NCBI RefSeq assembly: GCF_015680705.1 | Contig: NZ_JADNYP010000008.1 | Coordinates: 186,001-250,000, forward strand | From: Pseudomonas fulva | Lineage (GTDB): Bacteria; Pseudomonadota; Gammaproteobacteria; Pseudomonadales; Pseudomonadaceae | DNA length: 64,000 nt | Direction of reading: 5' to 3' | Shown: one piece after another, positions 1 to 9,043 of the stretch | Position numbering within the stretch: the first letter of the stretch is position 1 | Layout: each line of letters begins with the position of its first letter | Notes under the pieces: model-generated | The model's input: only the letters and a program-made list of their open reading frames with translations | Told to the model about the DNA's origin: nothing | Databases searched by the model: none | Translations under genes and position numbers: made by a program

Positions 1-375
1 CCCCTGGGAGCCCTGGCCATAGGCCTGGTGACGGCCCTGGCCTGCCTGCTGGCCGTGACCCGGCTCAAGCGGGCGCTGGGGTACGACGACAGCCTCGATG
101 TGTTCGGCTTGCATGGGGTCGGGGGGATGGTCGGGGCACTGCTTACCGGGCCATTCGCTTCGCCGTCGCTGGGCGGCTATGTGGACGGCGTCGATCCGTT
201 GGCACAGGCCTGGATCCAGTTGCAGGGGGTCGCGTTCACCTTCGTCTATTGCCTGCTGGTCAGCGGCGCGATTCTCGGCTTGATCAAGCTGTCGATCGGC
301 TTGCGCACCAGCGTGGAAAACGAACAGCAGGGCCTGGACCTGGCGGAGCACGACGAGCGAGCGTACAACAGCTGA
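1..375 (+). CDS. amtB: Ammonium transporter, C-terminal part (5' end outside window)
   Basis: The frame is open from the first base, so only the last 124 codons are present. The segment shows alternating membrane helices and the conserved FGLHGVGGMVGALLTG stretch of Amt/MEP/Rh proteins, which contains a pore-lining histidine of the family. A hydrophobic helix and a charged cytoplasmic tail ending in DERAYNS follow. Amt proteins conduct ammonium/ammonia across the inner membrane and are usually controlled by a GlnK partner gene; any such gene would lie left of the window. The family assignment is firm; the exact paralogue is not known from this fragment. Confidence 0.9.
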   Translation, partial: PLGALAIGLVTALACLLAVTRLKRALGYDDSLDVFGLHGVGGMVGALLTGPFASPSLGGYVDGVDPLAQAWIQLQGVAFTFVYCLLVSGAILGLIKLSIGLRTSVENEQQGLDLAEHDERAYNS

Positions 376-408
376 GCCGCTGGCGCAGCCAGGCGCATGC
401 CCAATATG

Positions 409-441
409 GCGCCCAGGTCCGCGAGCGGCGGGCCTGGGCGC
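409..441. terminator. Hairpin between convergent amt and MFS genes
   Basis: GCGCCCAGG (409-417) pairs perfectly with CCTGGGCGC (433-441) across a 15-base loop. It sits between two convergent stop codons (375 and 453), so it may end both transcripts. There is no clear T tract on either side. Confidence 0.45.
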
Positions 442-452
442 GATCGCTGCCG

Positions 453-1778
453 CTAGCGCACCTGTGGCGCCAGCGTGCCGGCGCGGCTGGCCCGCAGCGC
501 CACCAGGCTGCCGACCACGATCAGCGCAGCCAGTGAATACAGCGCCGCATCGGTCGAGCCAGTCTGGTCCTTGATGAAGCCGACCAGGTAAGGGCTGAGA
601 AAGCCAGCCATCTGCCCCACCGAGTTGATGATGGCCAGCCCGGCCACCGCTGCGCTGGCGCTGAGCAGGGCAGTGGGCATCGGCCAGAACATCGGCAGGC
701 CGGTCAGCGCGCCCATGGTCGCGATCGACAGGCCGAGAATGGCGATCGCCGGCGTCTGGGCAAAGTTGACGGCGATCAGCAGGCCGATGGCGCCCATCAG
801 CATCGGCACCACCAGGTGCCAGCGGCGTTCGTTGCGCAGGTCCGCCGAGCGGCCGACCAGGATCATGAACACGCCGGCCAGCAGGTAGGGAATCGCGCTG
901 AGCCAGCCGATCAGCAGGGCACTGTCGAAGCCCATGTTCTTGATGATCGATGGCAGCCAGAAGTTGATCGCATAGACCCCGCTCTGAATGCAGAAGTAGA
1001 CGAAGCCGAACGTCCAGACCAGTGGATTGGTCAGCACGGCGGTCACGTTGTCACCGGTGGTCGACGGCTTGCGCGCGGCATCGGCCTGCAGGTCCGCCTC
1101 GATCAGCTGGCGCTGGGCCGGGGTCAACCAGCGCGCGCTCTGGTAGCCATCGCTGAGCAGGACGATGGCCAGCACTCCCAGCGCCACGGTCGGCAGGCCC
1201 TGGATCAGGAACATCCATTGCCAGCCGGCCAGGCCGTGCTGACCTGCGGCGAAGTGCTCGAGAATCCAGCCGGAGAACGGGCCACCGAGCAGGCCGGACA
1301 CCGGAATCGCCGACATGAACAGGGCCATGATGCGTCCGCGACGATCCGCCGGAAACCAGCGCGAAAGGTACAGCACCACGCCGGGGAAGAAACCGGCCTC
1401 GGCGGCGCCGGTCAACAGGCGCAGCGCGTAGAACTCGGTGGGCGTGGTGACGAACAGCAGGCAGGTCGAGAGGCTGCCCCAGACGATCATCATCAGCGCG
1501 ATCCAGCGCCGTGGCCCGAAGCGATTGAGCGCCAGGTTGCTCGGCAGGCCGCAAAGCACATAGCCGATGAAGAAGATTCCGGCGCCGAGGCCATAGACCG
1601 TCTCGCTGAATTTCAGCGCATCGAGCATCTGCAGCTTGGCGAAGCCGACATTGACCCGATCTAGGTAGTTGAACAGATAGCAGATGAAAATGAACGGAAT
1701 CAGCCGCACGGTGATGCGCCGGTAGAGCGCGTCGCGGGTGAGGTCTTTGCCTTGGTGGCCGGCAGGGCTGTGTGCCAT
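453..1778 (-). CDS. MFS transporter, anion:cation symporter family, probable sugar-acid permease
   Basis: 441-residue, 12-helix major facilitator protein. The N-terminal helix carries YLFNYLDRVNVGFAKLQ, the hallmark of the ACS branch (GudP/GarP, phthalate and tartrate permeases), and LSRWFPADRRGRIMALFM matches the family's loop 4 region. I chose the ATG at 1778 because MAHSPAGHQGKDL leads straight into helix 1; the frame stays open further upstream but that part is low-complexity and lies under the neighbouring regulator. It is divergent from cdaR, with garK beyond it, so glucarate, galactarate or glycerate is the likely substrate. This is inferred from context; the substrate cannot be read from the sequence. 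Confidence 0.85.
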   Translation of the reverse strand: MAHSPAGHQGKDLTRDALYRRITVRLIPFIFICYLFNYLDRVNVGFAKLQMLDALKFSETVYGLGAGIFFIGYVLCGLPSNLALNRFGPRRWIALMMIVWGSLSTCLLFVTTPTEFYALRLLTGAAEAGFFPGVVLYLSRWFPADRRGRIMALFMSAIPVSGLLGGPFSGWILEHFAAGQHGLAGWQWMFLIQGLPTVALGVLAIVLLSDGYQSARWLTPAQRQLIEADLQADAARKPSTTGDNVTAVLTNPLVWTFGFVYFCIQSGVYAINFWLPSIIKNMGFDSALLIGWLSAIPYLLAGVFMILVGRSADLRNERRWHLVVPMLMGAIGLLIAVNFAQTPAIAILGLSIATMGALTGLPMFWPMPTALLSASAAVAGLAIINSVGQMAGFLSPYLVGFIKDQTGSTDAALYSLAALIVVGSLVALRASRAGTLAPQVR

Positions 1779-1953
1779 GATGGACTCTCTGTTGTTATGG
1801 AATTGCCGCGGCGCCTGTGGAGGCTCGCCCTGACGAGTCTCTGGCAGTGGCTCGCGGCTGTCTTTGTGCTTTTGCACAGCAATCGGCGCGGCTGGCTGTG
1901 CCGCGAGACGACAAGCCCGAGCGCCACCTGACTCAGCATACCAAGGACCTTGC

Positions 1954-3051
1954 ATGTTCGAACTGGACCATGAGTTGGCACAGGACATCGTCGAGCGCGC
2001 GATGGCCATCCTGCCCTGCAACGTCAACGTCATGGACAGCCAGGGCCTGATCCTCGGCAGTGGCGAACCTGAGCGTATCAACACCCGCCACGAAGGCGCC
2101 CAGCTGGTGCTGGCCAACGCGCGCATCGTCGAGCTCGATGGCGAGGCAGCCAAGTGTCTCAAGGGCGTGCAACCTGGAGTGAACCTGCCGCTGATGCTCG
2201 ACGGCAAGCTGGTCGGTGTGCTCGGCCTGACGGGCGAGCCTGCGCAGTTGCGCACGTATGGCGAACTGGTGCGCATGACGGCGGAGATGTTGCTTGGCCA
2301 GCGGCACCAGCAGCAGGAACAGCAATGGCGTCGGCAACGCAGCGAGGATCTGCTGGCACTGCTGCTGGCCGGTGGTGGCGATACCCCACGCTTGCTGGAC
2401 GAGGCCCGGCAGCTCGGGCTCAAGCCGTACCTGGCGCGAATACCCTGCCTGTTCGAACTGGACAGTGGCCTGGCTGCCGATGCGCTGTCGGCCTGGCTGA
2501 TGAATCGTTATCCGGACAGCTGGTGCCTGAGTGCCGCCCAGCATTCGCTGCTCTGGTGCCGCCCGGCCAGCCCGGTGCTGGACGAGCAGCGCCTGCTCGA
2601 ACGTCTGCAGCGGCACGGTTGGGCAGTGATCCGGCTGGCCACCGGTGTCGCGACCGACGACCTCGAGCAACTGCGCAGAGGGTACCGGCGGGTGAGTGAC
2701 CTGCTGGCCTACGGTCGCGAAATACTGCCCGGCGAGCGCCTGCTGAGCCTACAGCGCTACCGGGTGCCAGCACTGCTCTGGCGCCATCGCGACGACGACG
2801 CCCTGGCCGAGTTGCTGGAACCCTTGCAGCGTATCCGCAGCCGCGATGCCAGCGGGCAATTGCTGGCGACCTTGCGCGCCTGGTGCAGCCACGACGGCCA
2901 GAGCCAGGCCTGTGCCGATGCCTTGGGTATCCACCGCAACAGCCTGCGCTATCGCATGGAGCGGATCGCCGAACTGGGCGAGGTCGATCCGTTGAAACTC
3001 GAAGGGCTGCTGAGCCTCTACCTGGGCTTGCAGCTGTGGCCGGTGGAATGA
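1954..3051 (+). CDS. cdaR: CdaR-type sugar diacid regulator
   Basis: 365 residues. The first ~135 match the sugar diacid recognition domain (ELDHELAQDIVERAM at the start, then VNLPLMLDGKLVGVLGLTG). The C-terminal ~60 residues form a PucR/CdaR-type helix-turn-helix (CADALGIHRNSLRYRMERIA). In enterobacteria CdaR activates glucarate, galactarate and glycerate genes in response to these compounds. The start is the ATG at 1954, preceded by AAGGAC at 1943-1948. It is divergent from the MFS transporter with a 175-bp shared promoter region and lies 115 bp upstream of garK on the same strand, which supports a local regulatory role. The family call is firm; the targets are inferred. Confidence 0.9.
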   Translation: MFELDHELAQDIVERAMAILPCNVNVMDSQGLILGSGEPERINTRHEGAQLVLANARIVELDGEAAKCLKGVQPGVNLPLMLDGKLVGVLGLTGEPAQLRTYGELVRMTAEMLLGQRHQQQEQQWRRQRSEDLLALLLAGGGDTPRLLDEARQLGLKPYLARIPCLFELDSGLAADALSAWLMNRYPDSWCLSAAQHSLLWCRPASPVLDEQRLLERLQRHGWAVIRLATGVATDDLEQLRRGYRRVSDLLAYGREILPGERLLSLQRYRVPALLWRHRDDDALAELLEPLQRIRSRDASGQLLATLRAWCSHDGQSQACADALGIHRNSLRYRMERIAELGEVDPLKLEGLLSLYLGLQLWPVE

Positions 3052-3166
3052 GCGCCTGGCGCCGCCGGCATTTGCCCAAACAAGCCTGGCGGCCTTTGTG
3101 CATCCGACCGAGGCCCGCTGGTGACCTTGCTGTCAGCATGCCAGTCATCTGGACCAGGAGAATCCC

Positions 3167-4309
3167 ATGAAGATCGTCATCGCCCCCGATTCGTTCAAGG
3201 ACAGCCTCGACGCTGCCGGTGTCGCTCGTGCCATCGCCACCGGTGTGGCCAATGCCTGGCCAGGCGCCCAGTGCCTGCAATGCCCGATGGCCGATGGCGG
3301 CGAAGGCACCATGGAGGCGATTCTCGCCGCCAGTGACGGCGAGCTGCGTCGTCAGGTCGTGCGTGGCCCGCTTGGCGAGCCGGTCGAAGCTGGCTGGGGC
3401 TGGCTCGCGCAGAGCCGTACCGCCATCATCGAGATGGCCCAGGCCAGCGGCTTGCAACTGGTGCCGACCGGCCAGCGCGATGCTTGTCGCAGCAGCACCT
3501 GGGGCACCGGTGAGCTGATCGCCGCCGCCCTGGCTGCCCGTGCGCAGCGCATCGTCCTGGCCATCGGCGGCAGTGCCACCAACGACGCTGGCAGCGGCAT
3601 GCTGCGTGCCTTGGGCCTGCGTCTGCTGGATGACCGGGGCCAGCCACTGGAGGAGGGCGGCCTGGCGCTTGGCCGGCTGGCGCGCATCGATGCCAGCGAC
3701 CTGGACCCACGTCTGGCTGAAGTGCAGGTGGACGTGGCGGCCGATGTCGACAACCCGCTGTGTGGCGCCAACGGCGCATCGGCGATCTTTGGCCCGCAGA
3801 AGGGCGCGACGCCCGATCAGGTGCAGGCGCTCGATCAGGCGCTGGGGCACTTTGCCGACCATTGTGGCGAGCTGCTCGCCGAGGATGTACGTGACTTCCC
3901 TGGCTGCGGCGCGGCCGGCGGCATGGGCTTCGCCGCCAAGGCATTCATGGGCGCGCGGTTCCGGCCGGGCGTCGAGGTGGTGGCCGAGCTGGCCGGCCTG
4001 GATGCCCTGGTGCGCGATGCCGACCTGGTCATCACCGGCGAGGGCCGTTTCGATGCCCAGACGCTGCGTGGCAAGACGCCGCTGGGGGTGGCGCGTGTCG
4101 CCCTGCGCCACCGGGTGCCCGTGGTGGTGTTGGCCGGCACCTTGGGCGAGGGCTATGAAGCGTTGTATGCCCACGGCATCGATGCCGCGTTCGCCTTGGC
4201 CAGCGGGCCGATGAGTCTGGAGCAGGCCTGCGCCGACGCCGAACGGTTGCTGCAGGCGCGCGCCGGTGATATCGCACGGCTGTGGCAGTGCGCACGGCGG
4301 TCGGCCTGA
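3167..4309 (+). CDS. garK: Glycerate kinase (GarK/GlxK family)
   Basis: 380 residues, the usual length for type I glycerate kinase. It begins with KIVIAPDSFKDSL and contains PMADGGEGT and IGGSATNDAGSGML, the conserved substrate and nucleotide loops of the family, and later AAGGMGFAAKAF. It phosphorylates glycerate (GarK makes 2-phosphoglycerate) at the end of the glucarate/galactarate or glyoxylate routes. The ATG at 3167 has AGGAG directly upstream. The neighbouring cdaR and permease fit a sugar-acid function, but no dehydratase, aldolase or tartronate semialdehyde reductase gene is in the window, so the kinase serves enzymes encoded elsewhere. Confidence 0.93.
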   Translation: MKIVIAPDSFKDSLDAAGVARAIATGVANAWPGAQCLQCPMADGGEGTMEAILAASDGELRRQVVRGPLGEPVEAGWGWLAQSRTAIIEMAQASGLQLVPTGQRDACRSSTWGTGELIAAALAARAQRIVLAIGGSATNDAGSGMLRALGLRLLDDRGQPLEEGGLALGRLARIDASDLDPRLAEVQVDVAADVDNPLCGANGASAIFGPQKGATPDQVQALDQALGHFADHCGELLAEDVRDFPGCGAAGGMGFAAKAFMGARFRPGVEVVAELAGLDALVRDADLVITGEGRFDAQTLRGKTPLGVARVALRHRVPVVVLAGTLGEGYEALYAHGIDAAFALASGPMSLEQACADAERLLQARAGDIARLWQCARRSA

Positions 4310-4317
4310 GTGCGTCG

Positions 4318-6642
4318 TCAAAGGCAGGCGCGTTCCCCGGCGGCGGCGCTGGCCGGATGCTCCTGCAACCGGGGCGTGGCCACCGGGCGGCTGAAGTAGT
4401 AGCCCTGAGCGATATCGCAGCCGGCCAGTTTCAGGCATACCACCTGTTCGCGCGTCTCGACCCCTTCGGCCACTACCTCCAGGCCGAGCCTTTTGGCCAG
4501 GATGATGGTGGAGGAGACGATCGGGCTGTCATCGTGGCTGTTGGACAGTGGCGCGATCAGGGCCCGGTCGATCTTCAGCTTGCTCAATGGCAGCGACTGC
4601 AGGTGGGCGAAGCCGGCATAGCCACGGCCGAAATCGTCCAGGCTGATGCCGAGCCCGGCCTGGCGCAGGCGGTGCAAGTGTTCGATGGCCATGCCCTCCG
4701 GATCGAGCACGGCCGTCTCGGTGATTTCCAGTTCCAGGCGCTCGGCAGCGATGCCCTGTCGACGCAGCTCGTCGAGCAGACGTTCGCTGAAGTCCGGCTG
4801 ACGTAGCTGCAGGGCAGACACATTGACCGCCAGCCTGCCCGAATAGCCCTCGCTGGCCCAGTCGATCAGCGTGTCACAGGCCAGGCGCAGCACCTCCCAA
4901 CCTAGCGCGACGATGAAGCCGCTGCGCTCGGCCAGGTCGATGAAACGATCGGGGTAGAGCAGCCCGAAGGTCGGATGCTGCCAGCGCACCAGTGCTTCGT
5001 AGCCGGTTACATCGGTCGTGTCGAGACGGATCTGTGGCTGAAAATGCAGGACGAACTGGCGTTCCGCCACGGCGTTGCCAAGCGCCTGTTCCAGTGTGAA
5101 GGCCTGGATGTCGGAGCGGTTCAGCGAAGGGTCGAAGAACCGGTACTGGGCCCGCCCGGCCTGCTTGGCCGAGTACATGGCGGCATCGGCGCAGCGGATC
5201 AGGCTGTCGACATCCTGGCCATCGCGAGGGCAGATCGCCACGCCCACGCTGGGGCTGGTGTTCACTTCCTGGCCGTCCAGCGCATAGGTGGCCGACAGCT
5301 TGTCGACCAGGCTGCGCACCCAGGCATCGATCTGCTGTTCGCTGCGTTCGCCGGCCAACAGCACCACGAACTCGTCACCACCAAAGCGCGAGGCTTCGTC
5401 ACCAGGCTGGAGCATGCGCGTGATGCGCCCGGCCACGGCTTGCAAGAGCAGGTCGCCGATCTTGTGCCCGAGCGAGTCGTTGATCGACTTGAAACGGTCC
5501 ATGTCGATGAACAGGATCGCCAGCAGGCGGCGTTTGCCGCGCTGCTGGACGAGTGCCTGGTCGGCGATCGCGACGAACTGGCGCCGGTTGTGCAGGCCGC
5601 TGAGGTGGTCGGTGGCGGCCGCCTGGCTGCTGTGTCGGTGTGCCTGTTCCAGGCGTTCGATCAGTTGCTGGTTGACCTGCTGGGCCTGCTCCAGCGCGTT
5701 GAACGCCTCCTGGCGCTTGCGCAGCAACCGCAGGGTCCACGCCAGGCTGGCCACGATCATCAGAGTCATGCCCAGATTGAGCCAGAGTTGCCGTGCATAG
5801 GTCAGCCGGTACACCGCCAGGATTTCCTCATGCCGCTGGCTGAGCACCACGCTGTAGCCACGCGCGGAGTCCCGCCGATACAGACTCTGATAAGTGCCTT
5901 GGGCAGCATACTGGGTGATCTGGCCTGCGTGCCGCCCGTCCTCGGGCAGGTCAGGCAGCAGCGGCTCGCCTTCGACGACCGTGCCCGTGGCCGCGATGCG
6001 CAGGCGTTCGCGACCATCGTCCTGGACCAGACGAACCAGGCCGCTGGAGCCGAGTTCAACGTGTTCGAAAGCCGCAGCCAGGTAGGTAACGTCCACCCAT
6101 ATCGCCAGAACGGCGTCCAGCCGCCGACCGCTGGTATCGGCCAGCGGCAGTAGAAACGGCAGCTGACCGGCAATGCTCGGTCGCTCCTCGGCGCCTGGCT
6201 CCCAGTGGGGCAGGAATGCCTCGAAGCCATGACGCTGGACCTGCGCGCGCGACGCTTCTATCCAGGCAGCACGCAGCCGTGGTGCCTCGTCCGCGTGGCT
6301 GGATGCGAGCAGTTGACCTTGCCGGTCGTACAGGCTGACTCGATCGAGGGCCGGATCCGCGGCCAGTATGCGTACCAGGTCGGCGCCGCGCGGTGCCGGT
6401 GACATGCGCCCGGCGAGCGTGCCGCGGCCCAGCGCCTGCAAGCGATCGAGCAACTGGCGCAGCTGTCGGGCGGCCATGTTCGTCAGGTTCAGTTGCTCGA
6501 CGGCCTTGGCTGCCAGGACGTGCTGGCGGGAGGTGCTCTTCTGGTCGAAGTACAGGCCCCAGAGAAACGTCAGCATGACCGTGCAGGAAACCAGCAGGAG
6601 CAAGGGCAGGTAGCCCGTGGAGGGGACATGACGACGGTTCAC
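4318..6642 (-). CDS. Membrane-bound GGDEF-EAL c-di-GMP enzyme
   Basis: 774 residues from a GTG at 6642; no ATG lies close to the first helix, so the start is the least certain part. A helix at ~11-30 and another at ~285-306 bracket a periplasmic sensor region. A short linker, a GGDEF domain (intact GGDEF at 421-425) and an EAL domain (EAL at 549-551, later DDFGRGYAG, KLKIDRALI and VVAEGVET) follow. Both active sites look intact, so it may synthesise and degrade c-di-GMP. The inhibitory RxxD site five residues before GGDEF reads QPGD, so product inhibition through that site is probably lost. It is convergent with garK; the signal sensed is unknown. Confidence 0.9.
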   Translation of the reverse strand: MNRRHVPSTGYLPLLLLVSCTVMLTFLWGLYFDQKSTSRQHVLAAKAVEQLNLTNMAARQLRQLLDRLQALGRGTLAGRMSPAPRGADLVRILAADPALDRVSLYDRQGQLLASSHADEAPRLRAAWIEASRAQVQRHGFEAFLPHWEPGAEERPSIAGQLPFLLPLADTSGRRLDAVLAIWVDVTYLAAAFEHVELGSSGLVRLVQDDGRERLRIAATGTVVEGEPLLPDLPEDGRHAGQITQYAAQGTYQSLYRRDSARGYSVVLSQRHEEILAVYRLTYARQLWLNLGMTLMIVASLAWTLRLLRKRQEAFNALEQAQQVNQQLIERLEQAHRHSSQAAATDHLSGLHNRRQFVAIADQALVQQRGKRRLLAILFIDMDRFKSINDSLGHKIGDLLLQAVAGRITRMLQPGDEASRFGGDEFVVLLAGERSEQQIDAWVRSLVDKLSATYALDGQEVNTSPSVGVAICPRDGQDVDSLIRCADAAMYSAKQAGRAQYRFFDPSLNRSDIQAFTLEQALGNAVAERQFVLHFQPQIRLDTTDVTGYEALVRWQHPTFGLLYPDRFIDLAERSGFIVALGWEVLRLACDTLIDWASEGYSGRLAVNVSALQLRQPDFSERLLDELRRQGIAAERLELEITETAVLDPEGMAIEHLHRLRQAGLGISLDDFGRGYAGFAHLQSLPLSKLKIDRALIAPLSNSHDDSPIVSSTIILAKRLGLEVVAEGVETREQVVCLKLAGCDIAQGYYFSRPVATPRLQEHPASAAAGERACL

Positions 6643-6762
6643 TGCGCGGATTCCGAACCTGAATGACGGCCGGACATTACGACAGCCGTATGACAGCAGG
6701 ATGACTAATGGCCTTTTGCCTCGTGTTGATCGAATGGCAGCAGGGCTTCGCCGACCGTGGGG

Positions 6763-6797
6763 GCGGCCGTAGAGCCGCGATAGGCCGCGCAGCGGCC
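6763..6797. repeat. REP-like GC-rich palindrome
   Basis: Between the recombinase stop and the GGDEF-EAL start, GGCCGC-GCA-GCGGCC (6783-6797) follows GCGGCCGT and GAGCCGCG. This is the kind of short palindromic extragenic repeat common in Pseudomonas. It could also stop transcription from the upstream recombinase gene. Whether it belongs to a known REP class needs a genome-wide comparison. Confidence 0.4.
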
Positions 6798-6853
6798 TCA
6801 GGGTCCGGCAAGTGACAAGGCCTTGGACAGACTCACCGACAGTTGCTCGGGCG

Positions 6854-7951
6854 TCACGAGTCCGCGAGTGTTTCGTCCGCGGGGCCCAGCAGGTCGCTTG
6901 CACGGCTGTCCAGCAGGGTCCCTGCCTGGAAATAACCCATCACCGTATTGACGCTGCGGTGCTCGGTCATGGCCATGACTTCGCCAAGCGGCACCCCCTG
7001 GCGGCCGGCTTCGGTGACGAAGCCCGAGCGCAGGCTATGGGCGGCCCAGTCACCGTCGAGACCGGCCAGGCGCGCCCGACGCTTGACGATACGCGCCACC
7101 TGGTCGCCCGAAAGCCCGTCGCTGCCTACCCGGCCGCCTTTGTACAAACGGCGGAACAACGGCCCCGAATCGCTTGGCGCGACTGCCAGCCAGGCGCTCA
7201 GCGCCCGAGCCGCCGGGCCGCGCAGCGGTTTCTCGCGGCGCACGCCGCCGGTGTCGGTCTTGGTCGCTCCCAAGGCATATAGCCAGGTGTCGGCGTCCAG
7301 CCGGCGCAGATGCTCGACCTGCAGGCCGACCACCTCGGAACGCCTTCGACCTCCGCCGCTCCAGGCCAGCAGCAGCAGGGCGCGATCTCGAACGCCACGC
7401 ACGCCATCATCGCAGGTGGCGAGCATTGCTTGCAGCGGCTCCATGACCACTGCGGTCTTCTTGCGCACGGCCACACCCTGGCGTGACTGCGCCTTGCGCG
7501 CTTCGCGCAGCAAGGTCTTGACCGCGGGCGTCTCGCAAGGGTTGTCCCAGCCCCGTAAGTGATGCCATTTGGCCAAGACGGCCAGGCGATGGCTGACGGT
7601 GTTGAAGGCCAGGGGGCCTGGCCTGGCCTTGATGCCGGCGGCGACCAGTGCCGTATCCAGGTGGACAGGTAGCAGGTGGCTCCAGCTTCCGCTGCCATCC
7701 GGACGTGCCAGGTGATCCACGATGAACTGCACCACGACAGCGGCCGGCAGGCCTGCATCACCCAGCGTCCTGGCATAGCGCAGCTGCAGCCAGCCGGCCC
7801 AATAGCTCAGCGCGCTGCGATAGCTGCGTACGGTATTGGCCGCTGTTCCAGCCGTCATGAAGGCTTCGGCAGCGGCGCGAGCGCTTTCATCCAGTCGATG
7901 AAGGGCCAGGGGGCCTGAAAAGCTCTGCAAAATTGGTTTTGTATTTTTCAT
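6854..7951 (-). CDS. Tyrosine recombinase (phage integrase family)
   Basis: 365 residues with an N-terminal core-binding (SAM-like) domain at ~20-130 and a C-terminal catalytic domain. The catalytic set is complete: R204 (in RRRSEVVGL), K231, H305-x-x-R308 (AHSLRSGF), H331 and nucleophile Y340 (GYF). It should therefore cut and rejoin DNA. It has no phage or plasmid neighbours and no duplicated att site that I could see. It is divergent from a KfrA-like gene across an 87-bp region holding a palindrome, so the pair may be one module. The ATG at 7951 is used; no good Shine-Dalgarno precedes it, and a TATAAT at 7969-7964 would give a nearly leaderless mRNA. Confidence 0.88.
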   Translation of the reverse strand: MKNTKPILQSFSGPLALHRLDESARAAAEAFMTAGTAANTVRSYRSALSYWAGWLQLRYARTLGDAGLPAAVVVQFIVDHLARPDGSGSWSHLLPVHLDTALVAAGIKARPGPLAFNTVSHRLAVLAKWHHLRGWDNPCETPAVKTLLREARKAQSRQGVAVRKKTAVVMEPLQAMLATCDDGVRGVRDRALLLLAWSGGGRRRSEVVGLQVEHLRRLDADTWLYALGATKTDTGGVRREKPLRGPAARALSAWLAVAPSDSGPLFRRLYKGGRVGSDGLSGDQVARIVKRRARLAGLDGDWAAHSLRSGFVTEAGRQGVPLGEVMAMTEHRSVNTVMGYFQAGTLLDSRASDLLGPADETLADS

Positions 7952-7989
7952 TACGTGCAACGTATTATAAGTTACATTCTGGATATTTA

Positions 7990-8018
7990 AGGTCGGATAA
8001 CAATCACTTATCGGACCT
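7990..8018. promoter_or_regulatory. Inverted repeat operator between recombinase and kfrA-like gene
   Basis: AGGTCGGATAA (7990-8000) and TTATCGGACCT (8008-8018) form 11-bp arms with one mismatch around a 7-base spacer. The site lies in the shared promoter region, about 20 bp before the kfrA-like ATG. KfrA proteins are known autorepressors, so this is the obvious candidate operator; binding is inferred. Confidence 0.65.
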
Positions 8019-8038
8019 AATATAGTGGAGAGCGAGCC

Positions 8039-9037
8039 ATGGCGGTAGGCGTACCGGAAAATGACGTGTTCGCAGCGGCCGATGCCGTGCTGGCGCGGGG
8101 CGAGCGGCCAACGGTCGAGCGGGTGCGCCTGGAGCTGGGGCGAGGCAGTCCGGCGCGGGTCGGCGCCTTGCTCGATCAGTGGTGGGAACAGCTGGCCAGC
8201 CGCCTGCGCGGCGAAACCCGCTTGCCTGCCTTGCCCACCGAAGTAGCCCAAGCCTTCGTCGCCATCTGGCAGCAAGCCACGCTGCTGGCCCAAGGCGTGG
8301 TCGAGCAATCGCTGGCGGGCCAGCGACAGGTGCTGGTGGAGGAGCGCGAACAACTGGCAGCGCTGGAGGCACGTGCACGCCTGGATGTGGCGCAGGCGCG
8401 GCAACAGACGAACGAAGCGCAGAGCGCCCGGCAGGCGATCGAAACTCGCCTGGGCGACCTGGAACAGCTGCTGGCCCAGCGCCTGGCGCAGATCGAGGAT
8501 CTACGCCAGCAGCGCGAGGAATTGCTGGGCCAGCGCGACGAGGCGCGCCAGCAGTTGGCCCAGACCCGACAGCAGCTGCAAGACAGCCAGCAACAGGCCG
8601 AGCAGGCCCGCGCCGAGCAGCAGCGATACACCCGCGATGTGGAAGACCGGGCGTTTCGGGAGATCGATCGTGCGCGCGAAGAGAGCAAGGCGCTGCATGC
8701 CCAGCTCAAGGAAGCCAACGCCAGGCTGCAAACGTTGCAGCAGCAGTTGTTGGCCAGCCAGACCGAACTGGCCGAAACCCGCGAGCAGCGTGCGACGGTG
8801 CAGGGTCAGGCCCAGGCCTTGCTCGAACAGCGCGACCAGGCTCGTCAGACGCTGAACGACACCACGCAACAGCTCCATGCAGAACAGGCGCAGATCCAGC
8901 GAACCCGCGCCGAGCTGGCCGTAGCCCGCGAACAGGCCGCCGCCGCGCAGGCCCGCGCCGATACCCTCGGTCAGCAGCTGACCGCCATCGGCAACGCCCC
9001 AGCGGCGCCGGCGCGACGACCCCGCAAGGGCAAGTAG
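8039..9037 (+). CDS. KfrA-like DNA-binding coiled-coil protein
   Basis: 332 residues. The N-terminal ~110 match the KfrA_N DNA-binding domain (VFAAADAVLARGERPTVERV, then LGRGSPARVGALLDQWWEQL). From ~100 to 310 the protein is almost entirely Gln/Glu/Arg/Ala heptads, a long coiled coil, ending in a basic tail (RRPRKGK). KfrA of IncP plasmids is an autoregulated, filament-forming DNA-binding protein linked to plasmid stability; chromosomal versions are poorly characterised. The start is the ATG at 8039 with GGAG at 8027-8030. It is divergent from the tyrosine recombinase, with an inverted repeat between them. A nucleoid- or recombination-related role is only a guess. Confidence 0.82.
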   Translation: MAVGVPENDVFAAADAVLARGERPTVERVRLELGRGSPARVGALLDQWWEQLASRLRGETRLPALPTEVAQAFVAIWQQATLLAQGVVEQSLAGQRQVLVEEREQLAALEARARLDVAQARQQTNEAQSARQAIETRLGDLEQLLAQRLAQIEDLRQQREELLGQRDEARQQLAQTRQQLQDSQQQAEQARAEQQRYTRDVEDRAFREIDRAREESKALHAQLKEANARLQTLQQQLLASQTELAETREQRATVQGQAQALLEQRDQARQTLNDTTQQLHAEQAQIQRTRAELAVAREQAAAAQARADTLGQQLTAIGNAPAAPARRPRKGK

Positions 9038-9043
9038 CAGTCG

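Noticed and set aside
1779..2423. Upstream extension of the MFS frame to 2423
   Set aside because: The extension has no membrane or domain features and runs antisense through cdaR; the ATG at 1778 fits the family N-terminus.
6643..6903. Upstream extension of the GGDEF-EAL frame to 6903
   Set aside because: It crosses the REP-like palindrome and reaches into the recombinase gene, with no domain content.
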